A DNA stretch of 64,000 nt. Source: Lunularia cruciata. Taxonomy: Eukaryota > Streptophyta > Marchantiopsida > Lunulariales > Lunulariaceae. The notes under the pieces were generated by a model that saw only the letters and a program-made list of their open reading frames with translations, was not told the origin of the DNA and ran no database searches. Made by a program: the position numbers and the translations under genes. This document shows, piece after piece, positions 11,656-21,713 of this stretch. Numbering within the stretch: the first letter of the stretch is position 1; every line of letters starts with the position of its first letter. The DNA lies in contig OX419756.1 in the NCBI GenBank assembly GCA_948567375.1, positions 11,165,001 through 11,229,000 on the forward strand, written 5' to 3'.

Positions 11656-11787
11656 GGCTCCGGCAGCCCACTAAAAGACAAAAATTGGCAGCGATAAATC
11701 TGCCGGAGCCTCTCCCCACCTCCGATAAACTTGATGTGCGTATGAGCTCCGGCAGCGATAAATCTGCCGGAGCTCATGCGCACGTCA
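11656..11787. repeat. Two hairpins at the left end of the Harbinger element
   Basis: The first hairpin pairs GGCTCCGGCAG (11656-11666) with CTGCCGGAGCC (11700-11710). The second has 24-base arms (11732-11755 and 11764-11787) around the loop CGATAAAT; 22 of 24 positions pair and the other two are G.T. The word GGCAGCGATAAATCTGCC is present in both (from 11687 and from 11751), 64 bp apart. This GC-rich subterminal palindrome pair could be a transposase or ORF1 binding array, or simply a hot spot of rearrangement. Confidence 0.8.
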
Positions 11788-12229
11788 GGTCTGCCTTACG
11801 TTCAAGCCCTCAGCAGAAGCTTATACGTTAGGCAACTCTTGCTCCGTCTCGTGCTCCGTCTGAGTCCCTCAAACGGGAGATTTTCTAGGTTAATGGGTTG
11901 GGTGATACAACGAGCAATACAGTTTACAAACGTCCCATTCATGACAGGTTCAATTTTCCCCGAGAGCAAACATATTAACTTTCCAAGCAAACATTACTAG
12001 GGTTTGATTTTTGACCTTTGAGATTGATCAAGTATGTAATACATCATAACTTTTTCATTTTTGGACATGTTGGGCTATTCTATAGCTTGAATTGAAGGTT
12101 ATGCAATGCTTGTCATGTGTGATTTGAAACTGAAGACAATAGATTAATATTACAGTGACATTGGTGAGATGAAATTTCTCTGTCAAACCAAACTTTTCCA
12201 TGTATATTTTTTGAATTTTGTGTAGCAAA

Positions 12230-13296
12230 ATGGAAGAGATTGTACATAATGAGAATGTTTTGGGAGCTCTTCCACCTATGGAACCAATTACATTGGTGAA
12301 AGATTTGCCGGCTCCATCCAAGAAGAAGCTTGGTGCAAAAAAGAAAAATTCATCATCAAAGGATGCTCTTGTGAGAGGTATGATTTTGACTATTTCATAT
12401 GTAGATTGGAATACTATTCTAAAATAATAGTATGTTGATTATTTATCTACTGTTGTCAATTGTGTTTACAATTGTTTCCATTCCAAAGAAGGCTAAAGTG
12501 GAGTGGATTTCTAGTCATGTGAGGCTTTTTTTTGGATATTTATGAAGACATTTATTTTAATCATTGTAACCAAGGCAATGTAAGTCAGGATCAATGGAAG
12601 GTGTTTGCTAATAGGTTCAGTGAAGCTATCAGTATGACACCACCTTATGAGCCACAGACTCTCAAGAACAAGCTTGATGGTCTAGTTAAAAAATATAGGG
12701 TTGAGAAAGGAAAACAAACCACAAGCATAGAACCAAGTTCATGGGAGTTCTATGAACAGATGCATAGAATTAGAGGAGGTTCACTGAAAGAACAAGGCAT
12801 TCTAGGAGCATGTGATGGTGGTATTAACACTTCAATAACTAGTGAGAGAGTGGTTGTAGACTTGAATTATGAAACTATTGATGTGAGTGAGGAAGCATCT
12901 CATATAAATCAAACTGAACAATCATATATGGATGTTTTGATATCTGATGATGAGAAGGAAACACCACAAGTCTCTACACCTTCTCTAGAGACAATTGGTA
13001 ATCAGGCCGCAATCAGTCCTAGGACAAAAGCTTGTGCTCAACCTGGTGTTGTTGGGCAATGTAACAAAAAGCAAAGAGTATCAAAAGAAGGTGAAGACGG
13101 AATGCAGAAGTGTATGCTTGAATTTACTCAAGTAGTGAAGGAAGCAAATGAGAAGAGATCCTTCCAGGAAGATCGTAAATTTGACTTGATGATGGTTCAA
13201 GAACAATGCAAGATGGATTTAATGAGCCAAATGCTTGAACTGAAATGTATGGAGCTTGAAATCTTGAAAAACAACCAACATGGACCGCCATCTTGA
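12230..13296 (+). pseudogene. Harbinger ORF1: Myb/SANT-like DNA-binding protein, frameshifted
   Basis: This is the accessory protein of PIF/Harbinger elements, which normally binds the element ends and helps bring the transposase to the nucleus and DNA. Exon 1 (12230-12377) encodes MEEIVHNENVLGALPPMEP and a Lys-rich stretch. An intron of 121 bp (donor GTATGA, acceptor TAAAG) leads to 12499. There VEWISSHVRLF starts the trihelix-like domain seen in plant Myb/SANT-like ORF1 proteins. A run of eight T (12526-12533) then puts the reading out of frame. With seven T it would continue as LDIYEDIYFNHCNQGN. After that the frame is open to 13296 and includes DQWKVFANRF, LKNKLDGLVKKYR and a Met/Glu/Lys-rich C-terminal helix. 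The extra T is either a true lesion or a sequencing error. Confidence 0.8.
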
Positions 13297-13316
13297 GTAA
13301 GTAAATACCTTCACTC

Positions 13317-14606
13317 TCAAATGACATTTGCTATATCTAGATGAGCATGAGTACTTTTGAATTGCTTGTACAAAGCTGCTCTTACTAATTCACCTCTAGT
13401 TGTACTCCATTTATCTGCTACAGATCTTGGGAGTGGCAAAATATGTGCTCCATTCATATGCTCATCCACTACATTGATGTCAGTAGGTAATGGTTCTCCT
13501 TGTTGAATTACAAAGTTGTGTAGTACTGCACATGCAAGTGTTACTCTTGGAACAACTTCCAATTGCATTGGACAGTCCCTCATTATGCTCCATCCACCTT
13601 TCAATTGACCAAATGCATTCTCCACACGTACACATGCTTTTGATGTATGGTTGTCAAATACATTTTGCATAGGTTCTCCTTGATATGAATGTCGATGCCA
13701 ACGTTTCAACAACCATTGACATAATGGATAGGCTGTATCTCCAAGGATCAATGGTGGAATCACTTGTATTGTATGGTTTTCTTGTGGCAAAATGAGTGTT
13801 GGCTGAGTGAGAGCTGTCCCTGATTCCATTGCCTGATATAAGTTGGACTGTCGTAAATGTGCAGCATTGTGAGTAGATCCAGGCATCGTACAACACAAGT
13901 CCCAAAACCAAAGATCCGCATCACAAACACCTTGTAGCAGAACAGAGTAAAATGAGTGTGTATTCCTATAGTGTTTAGGATAAAATCTCATAGCTGGTTT
14001 GGTTCTCAATTTGATATGTGTACCATCTATACAACTAATGATTTGTGGAATTCCACATATCTGTGCAAACCTTGACATGCTCTCAATACATTCTGCTACT
14101 GTAGGCCATTTGATGTATTTAGAGTATATTTTGTCTTTGTTTGCTAGTATCTCAACTATAATTATAGTGTACTTCACTATAGTCGATTCACCAAGACAAT
14201 ACAGATCACTAAGAGTTCTCAATGGTGAATTGTGTGCAAATCTGTGTAAAACTACAGCTACACATTTTTCTAATTCCACTCTTTTTCTAGCATATAGCCA
14301 TTCAGACATAGTAGGCACATGTGGTTCAATCTCATCAACCAATCTCTTAAAACTCTGATATGACATTCGGTACCTGCTTCTCATATGATTGTTTAGAAAG
14401 TCTGAATCCATTGACCATACTTGCTTGTGAACAATCTCCCACCATGTGTAATGTCTTGGTATCACCCAGAAGTCTCTTGGTAGCAATCACCCATAAGTCT
14501 CTTGGTATCCTCTTTGAGATAGCAAAAGATAATTATTTGCCATCAAGAACCAGCTCCAGAACTCTGGTGTAATATCTTCCTCTTGTTCAGAAAATGTTTC
14601 TCCCAT
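13317..14606 (-). pseudogene. PIF/Harbinger transposase (DDE_Tnp_4), interrupted near the N terminus
   Basis: The enzyme that excises and inserts PIF/Harbinger elements; the domestication product ALP1 belongs to the same family. From the first codon after the upstream stop (14486, a TTG) 389 residues are open. The DDE domain is intact: D154 in CIDGTHI, D250 in LGDTAYP and E289 in RVENAFGQLKGG, plus the helix-turn-helix-like region at 40-110. An ATG at 14606 begins MGETFSEQEEDITPEFWSWF and runs in the same frame to a TGA at 14487-14489. This stop sits in an imperfect 25-bp tandem duplication of TACCAAGAGACTT(A/C)TGGG. A shorter start at the internal Met26 is possible. No intron removes the stop in any obvious way. 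The gene ends 20 bp from the convergent Myb-like gene. Confidence 0.85.
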
Positions 14607-14888
14607 CAACAATGTGGCTAACTCCAAGAGATTTTCTGTTTTAGACTCAATCAACAAAAAAACATGAGATCACAAAAATCCATATTGAGTATATGAAAGA
14701 GGAGTGAAAGTTGAATCCAATGAGCACTTTTCTGTTCAAAACGAGTGTGAGAAGCAAAAGATATGGACATTTGCAAGTCCCGAACCCCTTATTTGTCATA
14801 CCCTAATAGGAAAACTAGTTACCTGTTAGCACCAGTTAATAATTCCAAAGTGACCTATTATCACAGGTATATTTAGATGTGTGACGTC

Positions 14889-14910
14889 GGTCCAGGTTAA
14901 TTGCTGGACC
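14889..14910. repeat. Hairpin near the right end of the Harbinger element
   Basis: GGTCCAG (14889-14895) pairs with CTGGACC (14904-14910) across an 8-base loop; one more C-G pair flanks it. It is the right-end counterpart of the hairpins at 11.7 kb but has an unrelated stem sequence. Confidence 0.6.
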
Positions 14911-15189
14911 GCTGCACTCCCATGGACACCTAAAGATACTCTTTCCGTCAGTACTTAGAAGGCTAACGGACGTCAATACTGCCGGACATCAATGAGCCAT
15001 GTGAAGTGGCTTTCTAAGAACTTCGCACATCAATTTTGTTTTGATCACTAAGGTCTATTTCATATGACCTTGCCGAGATGGACTTAATAGTACCTCAACT
15101 TTGGCACTTGGATTTAACGCAATTCAATTCCGATCGTTACAGTTCGTTCTATTTGAACAATCCCGCTTTGCCCAAATTAGTCTCCAGAA

Positions 15190-15450
15190 GTCTCGCATTT
15201 TCTGCCAACTAAGACAATCAGCTACCACGTTGGACTAGCAAGCCACTGATTGTCACTTTGGACTAATGAGTCTGCAGCACTCCGGCCTGTGATGCCAACT
15301 AAGACAATCAGCTGCCACGTTTGGACTAACACTAATTGTCGCTTTGGTCTAACAGAAGTAGAAGTAGAGGTAGTCCCGCATTTGCTTCCAACTAAGAGAA
15401 CAACTGCCATGTTGGTCCAATCAAGCTTTGGTAGATTGTTAAGTCTTTCA
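15190..15450. repeat. Three tandem units of about 90-95 bp
   Basis: Units start near 15203, 15293 and 15388, each with (G)CCAACTAAGA(C/G)AA then a CTGCCA(C/T)GTTGG-like word and a CTTTGG-like word. No coding sequence seen. It lies just outside the Harbinger right end. Confidence 0.8.
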
Positions 15451-16249
15451 GCCAACTCGGGGTACTCTTGAGTTTAAGTGCCAGAAGTTAAAAGTAGTGT
15501 TAAAGTTTAAGTCCATTTCTCTCTATGACCTTGCCTAGAAACAATTGACAAACTGAAATGGAACAAATTGAAAATTTTAGTTGTATCGTAAGTCCAGCTA
15601 TGCATAAATCTTATCTTCTAAGTTCATATATTTCATGCTTATGTTTTGATGGAAGAAAGAAGTGTTTTTCTTCACTATTAACTCGAAACGGTCCTAATCA
15701 ATCGAAGAAAAGTTTAGAATGTAAAAAGTTAGGGTAGTGGATACCGAGGTTATGGATCTTACTTATGTAATTCTTAATAGAATTAGTATCTTCTTGGAGG
15801 TGTGATTAATGAAGCCATGCCAATCAAGGTTTTCAAGGTATAGAGACATGTTTAAGTAATTTTCTCTTCTTTTGAAGTTAAGTGGAATTATAGATTCAGA
15901 ATTTAACACGTGTTTTAAGGATTGCAAAAGAACTTATTTATTAAACGTTAGAAATATCATTTTCACTTTTCTCATTTATAGCATACTGTAGAGAATATCC
16001 TCCAACATTCATATTTTATAATTCTGTAGAGAATCATCACTAGTACAACCCAAAGAAAAATCATCCACTAGTGTGATGGTTCTTTCTGATGTCCCAATGA
16101 GGATAAATGGACTTATACATTTTTAATAATCTAGATTAAATGAATAAATTTCTTTCATGTTATTGAAACTTAATCCCAGCTTGTTTGGTTTGATGGAGAC
16201 TTCACGTCATTTTTTGCTATCTTTCTGCGTGTCGGCTTCGGCTCTGTTT
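15451..16249. other. AT-rich spacer, no gene seen
   Basis: No open frame with recognisable content. The sequence is AT-rich and unremarkable. Confidence 0.5.
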
Positions 16250-16960
16250 GATGTTCTGGAATCCTTCGACGTTATTCCGAACTGGGGACGGTTAGGTTAG
16301 GTTAAATTAAGCTCAGTTAAGTTAAGTTAAATCCTTCGAGTTAAGTTAGGCATTTCTATGAAGAAAGCAAAAGAACCACAAATGAAAAAGAGCATCAGGG
16401 GAAATCCTTCGAGGGTAGCTAGAACTGGGGATAGTGAGGTTAGGATAACTTAAGTTAAGTTTAATCCTTCGAGTGAAGTTAAGTTAAGCGTTGAATCACA
16501 ACTATATAGTTGGCCAGGAGGAGAACAACACCTTCATTCGGCATTGCAAGAAGAAAGCAAAGAACAACAAATAAAAAAGAGCATCAGAGGAAATCCTTCG
16601 AGGGTAGTTAGAACTGGGGACGGTTAGGTTAGGTTAAGTTAAGTTAAGTTAAGTTAAGTTAAGTTAAGTTGATTAAGTTTAATCCTTCGAGTTGAGTTAA
16701 GCGCTGAATCACAACTATATAGTTGACCAGGAGGAGAACAACACCTTCTTTTGGCATGTCGATGAAGAAAGCAAAAGAAACACAAACGAAAAAGACCATC
16801 AGAGGAAATTCTGGGTTACTTGGAACTGTGAACTGTTAAAGTTATGCTAAGTTAGGTTAAATTCTTCGAGTTAATTCAGTTAAGCGTTGAAACACAACTA
16901 CAGTTGGGAGAGAAGAACAACACCTTTAGGCATTTCGACGAAGCAAGCAAACGACCACCA
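16250..16960. repeat. Minisatellite-like array with embedded (AAGTT)n
   Basis: At least three full units plus one partial. Each has AATCCTTCGAGGGTAG, then GAACTGGGGA, then a GGTTAGGTTA and TTAAGTTAAG tract, then GTTGAATCACAACTATATAG, then GGAGGAGAACAACACCTTC and an AAGAAAGCAAA(A)GAA word. Unit starts are near 16255 (partial), 16402, 16591 and 16804, so the period varies from about 150 to 213 bp. The change is mostly in the length of the AAGTT run, which reaches about seven copies at 16634-16670. Confidence 0.9.
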
Positions 16961-19636
16961 GAGGATCGCTGAACTCACATAAGTAGCCAAGAACATTGGT
17001 AACATAGCATACCAATAAACTGAATAACAAGAATTCCTACTCGTTGCTGTTCGGTGCTGATACACGGATCACGAGACATAGGGCTTTCTGAAATGTATTC
17101 TAATTTGTGAACTAGAGACATAAAGGATGTAATGGCTTTGAGCACCAGTTTCTTGAGAATAGAAGATTTGGAACTCATATACGAAAACAGTTGATCAGAT
17201 CGGCATGAGCCACTTATATGATGTGATTTCTGTTCATCATCCGGCCACAGGGGCAAGTGACCGGAACAGACATGATTTTGAAGATCTTCATGTTTCATAT
17301 ATCCTGAACTGTAAGAGAGATTTCTATAAGAGCATTAGCTTTCTGATTTTCGTTTTGTCCCCAACTTCAGATCCTTGAACATTCCAACATCTTATGAGCT
17401 TTTGTTACGGAAGTCGAAACACTCGTCCTAAAAGTTGTCTTAAATTCAGTGTTTAGTATAACCAACGGCTGTGAAGTCTGTGGAGCCTGAACTCGTAAGC
17501 TGTAAGTGATAAAGCGCAAGACTGCATTGAAGGTGTAGAGGAGGAGACGCTCGTCGATGGCGTTCAATCAAACCAGGGAACTGGAGAGCATAGTGTCAAG
17601 GTGACAGTTTGGAAACTTGGACACACTGGAAGAAAGGTGGTATGTATAAACGACGGGAGCATCGTTAAACTTGAGGCGACCTTGACTGTTGACAAAACTT
17701 GGAATCAATGACGAATTGTCCCCCGACGTCAAGTTTCAAGCGGGACATTGTATGCGTGAATTCCCTTAGATTCATGCCATATGCAAAATGGAAAACAATG
17801 ATACGGGGTTTTCAAATTTGCAACGATGATATGATCATCTCATCAATCTGTCTATGATGATTTTCAAGTGGTTTCTGGATATTGAAAACCGTTAAATCAG
17901 TTGCAGACCAGATCCAAGGTTTTGGTCGAAGGAGCTTTTCTTAATTTCTCCATTGAGAGGTGATGATGTTACTACTGTAAGTTCTAATTGGAGTGGGTCG
18001 ATTCGCTGACCCTTCCTTCAGTTCAGTCTGAGAAACAGGCTTTTCATAGAATGCTGAAGTCTCTCTTCCGCTTCCGAAGTGGAGGAACGACGGAAAAACT
18101 ATCGTCGTGGTGTCTTCGCAAGCTTGATCAAAAGAATCAGCTTTAGGATGGTGTTCCAGATTCAGAAGGTGCATTGAATGGTATATTAAAATCCACAAGC
18201 TTGCCTATTCTCGCTCTAAGTTCGAATTTGATTTCTTTCGAGCTCTCGCTGGTCGGGAGACTTGTGATGGGTCTTGATGACATTGAGGAATTGGCAACAC
18301 GATTTCTATCAGAGACAGATGCTGGGATTCAGTCGCTGGATTTCAAGATGGAATTTTCTTGATAACTTGAAAGATCAGAGGATGTATGTGCCTGGGTATT
18401 GGATGATTGAGGTCTTTATTTCGGAGAAAGAGCAGATAATTCGAAGCAAGAAGCACGGTTAGCTTTGCCAGGTTCTTGCTCTCGTCATCTTTGGATCCAA
18501 AGATGACGAGAACGTGGGAATGGCCTCAATCCTTCAATCCTGATGTGCGAGTGCATGATGAAAGCTAATAACAAGCTCTCTCCCTGCTTCCAGTTTTAAC
18601 TGGGTAAGTTGTATCTTGCCAGGATTGAGGATGCGTGTGGTTACAGAAGTAACAACCTAACGGAATTCTTACTCCTCATCCAACTCCTCCACCTCCACTG
18701 TTGGCGATTTCGGAATCGGGGAGATGTTGGAATCCAACATCCCGTCATTAGTCGCGCATATAATCTAAGATCTTCAGTTTCTGCCTGGCTTCGTGGACCG
18801 GCAATCATTCCTCCTTGAAGATTCTCAATTCTTGATATCTTGGCAAATCTGCCACTCGACTCCCTGCTCAAAACTCCCTCCCTTGCCATAACGACGCCGA
18901 ATCCACTTTTTGAAGTGTGATCTCTCCATTGGGGGTGTAAAGAGTTTGAATCATGAGGTCTCGCCTTCATGTCTCCTTCGCTGAGGGCTGCTGCTGAGAC
19001 GGAAATATGGAAGGAGCTGCCACGTTCTCAATCAGGCTTCGATCTCTCCGCGAGTACTGGAGGATCGTGCCGTGCACTCCGTCAAAATTGGTCTCTCATG
19101 CCTCCGCTCACGCAGGAGCTACACGCAACTGGCGGACGGAGGTATTTGCAAAGTTGAACAGTAAACCCAACCTCAAATTCAGGAACAACTCGCTTGAGAA
19201 TACAAACGGTAGCGACAACATCGAGTGAGTAGAGGTTAACCGTTGCCTTGATACTTGGGTTTGACATGCTTGACTCCCTTGATCAGTGCTGGGCCTCTTC
19301 TCCATTATGATTGAGATACGGGTGGGTCGAGAGGTGAGGGGGGGAGCTTTGGCCTTGCAGTGTGGTATCAGTACGAGGTTTTATCGGCCAAAATCTGTCC
19401 ACATAGTAAAGGTTTAATTAACAGTTGCCAGGTGCAATTGTGTGGAGAGGTGAAGCTGTAGGATAGAGAACGCGAAATCTCCAGATGTGGACGTCTTCTT
19501 GAATGGTTGTGTGCAGTCTTGGCAAGGGTTGCGAAATTATGGGTCATGAATTTGAAGAGATATTAGAGAAAGATTTGAGCCAAACTTTTAGCTCAAACTT
19601 TGAGATACCTGCTGGGGTTATGGAGCAAGAGTAACG
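16961..19636. other. Gene-poor stretch upstream of the NXPE gene
   Basis: Base composition is more balanced than to the left, but the short frames here (for example 17941-18198 minus, 18641-18970 minus) show no recognisable domain and no splice-consistent partner. The last few hundred bases are expected to hold the promoter and 5' UTR of the NXPE-like gene. A perfect palindrome at 18480-18511 is listed separately. Confidence 0.5.
18480..18511. repeat. Perfect 32-bp palindrome
   Basis: The half-sequence TCTCGTCATCTTTGGA (18480-18495) is followed at once by its exact reverse complement (18496-18511), with a GGATCC centre and no spacer. Pairing stops one base outside on each side. Confidence 0.95.
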
Positions 19637-21713
19637 ATGGTGGGATCCAAGAGAAAATGCAAAGGGACTGACTTGAGTAAGCCGGCCGTGAGTGTGTCCC
19701 TTCCTACTACTGGCAAGGAGCAGCAGCAGCAGCATGCATTCTGTAGAAGAAATCTAAAGCTGACCATCACTCTGCCATTCGCTGTCGTGGGGCTCGTCCT
19801 CGTGGTTGTCTACGAGATTGATTTCTCCGTTGTCCAGCCTTACTTCAAATTTCCATCTTTCCTACAGGATACCCTGAGTCGAACTCCGGCTAGATCACAT
19901 GTGAGTCAACATCCACTCGGTGGGTTTCAAACCTTCATTACTTCCAAGCAGGCTCCTGAGAGATGCGTGATTCAATGGATGGCAAGAATCGACGAACAAT
20001 CTGGCAATAACTTTCTGACGAGACATCAAGCTGCTTCAGCTAACTTCTGCAGAAGTAGATGCGAAAGATTTTGCTCGTTGAAGCTGGCCATGGTTCATTT
20101 TTCGAATTTGTAAAATTTTCTAGATCACCTCTTGTACAATAAGCTTTCAATTATACAAAGATGTGGAGCTCATCAAAGATTTTGTGCCACAGGATACCAA
20201 CGGCAGTGGATGGGACTGGGTGCACTTTGAAGAAATTCCAAATGAAACGGAATGGCGACTTAAACAAATTAAGGCCAATGGAACCTCTCCGTGTCATCAG
20301 ATTCGGACCGAAGGCTGTCGTATCACCGGACTTCCATTCTCAGAAGATGGTGAACCTATTCGCCTTCTGGCTGGGAAAATATATACATTTTTGATCATTT
20401 CGGTGGGAGAAGATGGGACCCGGCGCTGTGCAGGAGGAGATTTCTATGAGACAGACCTCAGCGGTGAGCACTGGAGATCTCGTCCTCCTGTGATGGACAA
20501 AGGAGACGGATCATACGAAGTGAGCATGCAGGTGGACACCCGATTTGCTGGCTCTTACGTTCTCAAAATCAACCTCCTGTACGCAAATTTTCACGGGCTG
20601 CACCTGCTGGGGGTGGATGATTTAAGTCCATGGATCCGCTTTGACGAACAAATCGATCTACCCATAGAATTCATTCCCCCCCTACTACCACCTCCTGATT
20701 CTCCTCTTCCACCTCCACACCATCTAGACCGCTGCAAAGTTGACGATTTCAATGTCAGACAGTGGAGTGGGAGATGGACACGTAATCACTTCAACACCTC
20801 GTGTGAGATAAGCAGTGCTGGGAGATACTTCTGCTTGCCGCTCGAGACTCCATGCGAGGAGCCATGGTGCGAAGGTCCCGTGGGAGCCCTGGAGAGCAAT
20901 GGATGGGTGTATTCTGCGCACTGTAAGTTCAAGCTCTTCACTCAAGATGAAGCTTGGCAATGCCTCGACGGGAAGTGGCTTTTCTGGTGGGGAGACTCCA
21001 ACCACCAAGACACTCTGAGAAACCTTCTGGATTTCGTCTTGGGCTGCAATGTCGGCCCAGAACGGCCAGCAAGGAGAATGGATAGATGGTATCTACGACC
21101 TCTTTCCCCCACCGGTGAGGTACCCAAACCGCGGCAGTCTGTGCGTATGACCAACATTTTTAATGGCCACGCAGATGGGATCAGAAATTATCAAGGGCTG
21201 TTCTCTCTAACTGATGCCAGATTTGCAGCGCTCTCGAGTTCATACTTCCAAAAGGATAGGAGCCCGGATGTGATGATTATGAATTCTGGTCTCCATGACG
21301 GATGTTACTGGAAAGATCCCATGGCCTTTGTCCACCAGGGTCTGGAGTTGGCAACGAAGTTCTGGAAGGGTGTTTTAGATAACATTTTGCCCAAAACCCC
21401 ACGGTTCATTCATCACACCACAATTGCAGCTGGGGGGGTTTCGAGAGGAAGGGGATTCAATCCCCACAAAATGGAACTGTTCAACACGTTTTTTGTAGAA
21501 AAGGTACAGCAGCTTAAATTGAGAAATATGCGTATTGTCGATGGGTATGATCTAACCTTCCCTTGGCATTTCAACAACGAGTGCAACGATGGTGCTCACT
21601 ATGGCAAAGCACCGGCCAATTCTAGCTGGGTGAACGGGAAATTTGGCCATCAGTACTTTGTGGACTTGATGCTGGTGCACATTCTGTTAAACGCTATTTG
21701 TGATGACGTCTGA
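19637..21713 (+). CDS. NXPE-like type II membrane protein with GDS/DxxH esterase-like domain, 611 aa
   Basis: Exon 1 (19637-19919) and exon 2 (20161-21713) join with phase 1 through donor GTGGGT and acceptor ACAAAG, restoring an Asp codon. The N terminus is cytosolic and basic. Residues 41-59 (LTITLPFAVVGLVLVVVYE) form one signal anchor, so most of the protein faces the Golgi/secretory lumen. A filamin-like beta region (about 135-250, with GSYEVSMQVDTRFAGSY) is followed by a Pro-rich linker (266-281). The C-terminal domain is of the NXPE/PC-esterase type: KWLFWWGDSN (Ser374 in GDS), DVMIMNSGLHDG, MRIVDGYDLTFPWHFNNE, CNDGAHYG (D571, H574) and a final HILLNAIC resembling NXPE ends. GDS and DxxH are the presumed catalytic blocks. 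The family is known in animals. A carbohydrate acyl-esterase or acetyltransferase role here is inference. An alternative donor (GTGAGT at 19901) gives the wrong phase. Confidence 0.85.

Larger units (their letters stand above)
11454..15038. mobile_element. PIF/Harbinger DNA transposon with two convergent genes
   Basis: The segment contains the two genes that define PIF/Harbinger elements: a Myb/SANT-like gene on plus and a DDE transposase on minus, tail to tail with 20 bp between their stops. Inverted terminal matches frame it. An inner pair is TTCACATGGCTC at 11639-11650 with its complement at 14994-15005. An outer pair is CAAAATTGATGTGC at 11454-11467 with its complement at 15025-15038. GTG flanks both inner repeats, but I cannot prove a target duplication; the family normally prefers TTA/TAA. 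The true ends are therefore uncertain. Both genes carry lesions, so this copy is probably not autonomous. Confidence 0.8.

Noticed and set aside
14360-14572. Plus-strand frames over the transposase
   Set aside because: They are antisense shadows of the conserved DDE transposase gene.
16620-16680. TTAGG/TTAAG repeats as an interstitial telomere
   Set aside because: The core is AAGTT with a few GGTTA units and sits within a larger minisatellite; the plant telomere unit TTTAGGG does not occur in tandem here.
19901-19906. Strong-looking donor GTGAGT as the end of NXPE exon 1
   Set aside because: It leaves phase 0, which does not fit the acceptor at 20160 and would put the second exon out of frame; GTGGGT at 19920 gives the right phase.
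20161-20394. Frame MWSSSKILCHRIPTAVDG in the NXPE second exon
   Set aside because: It overlaps the 516-codon frame in another phase and has no motif.
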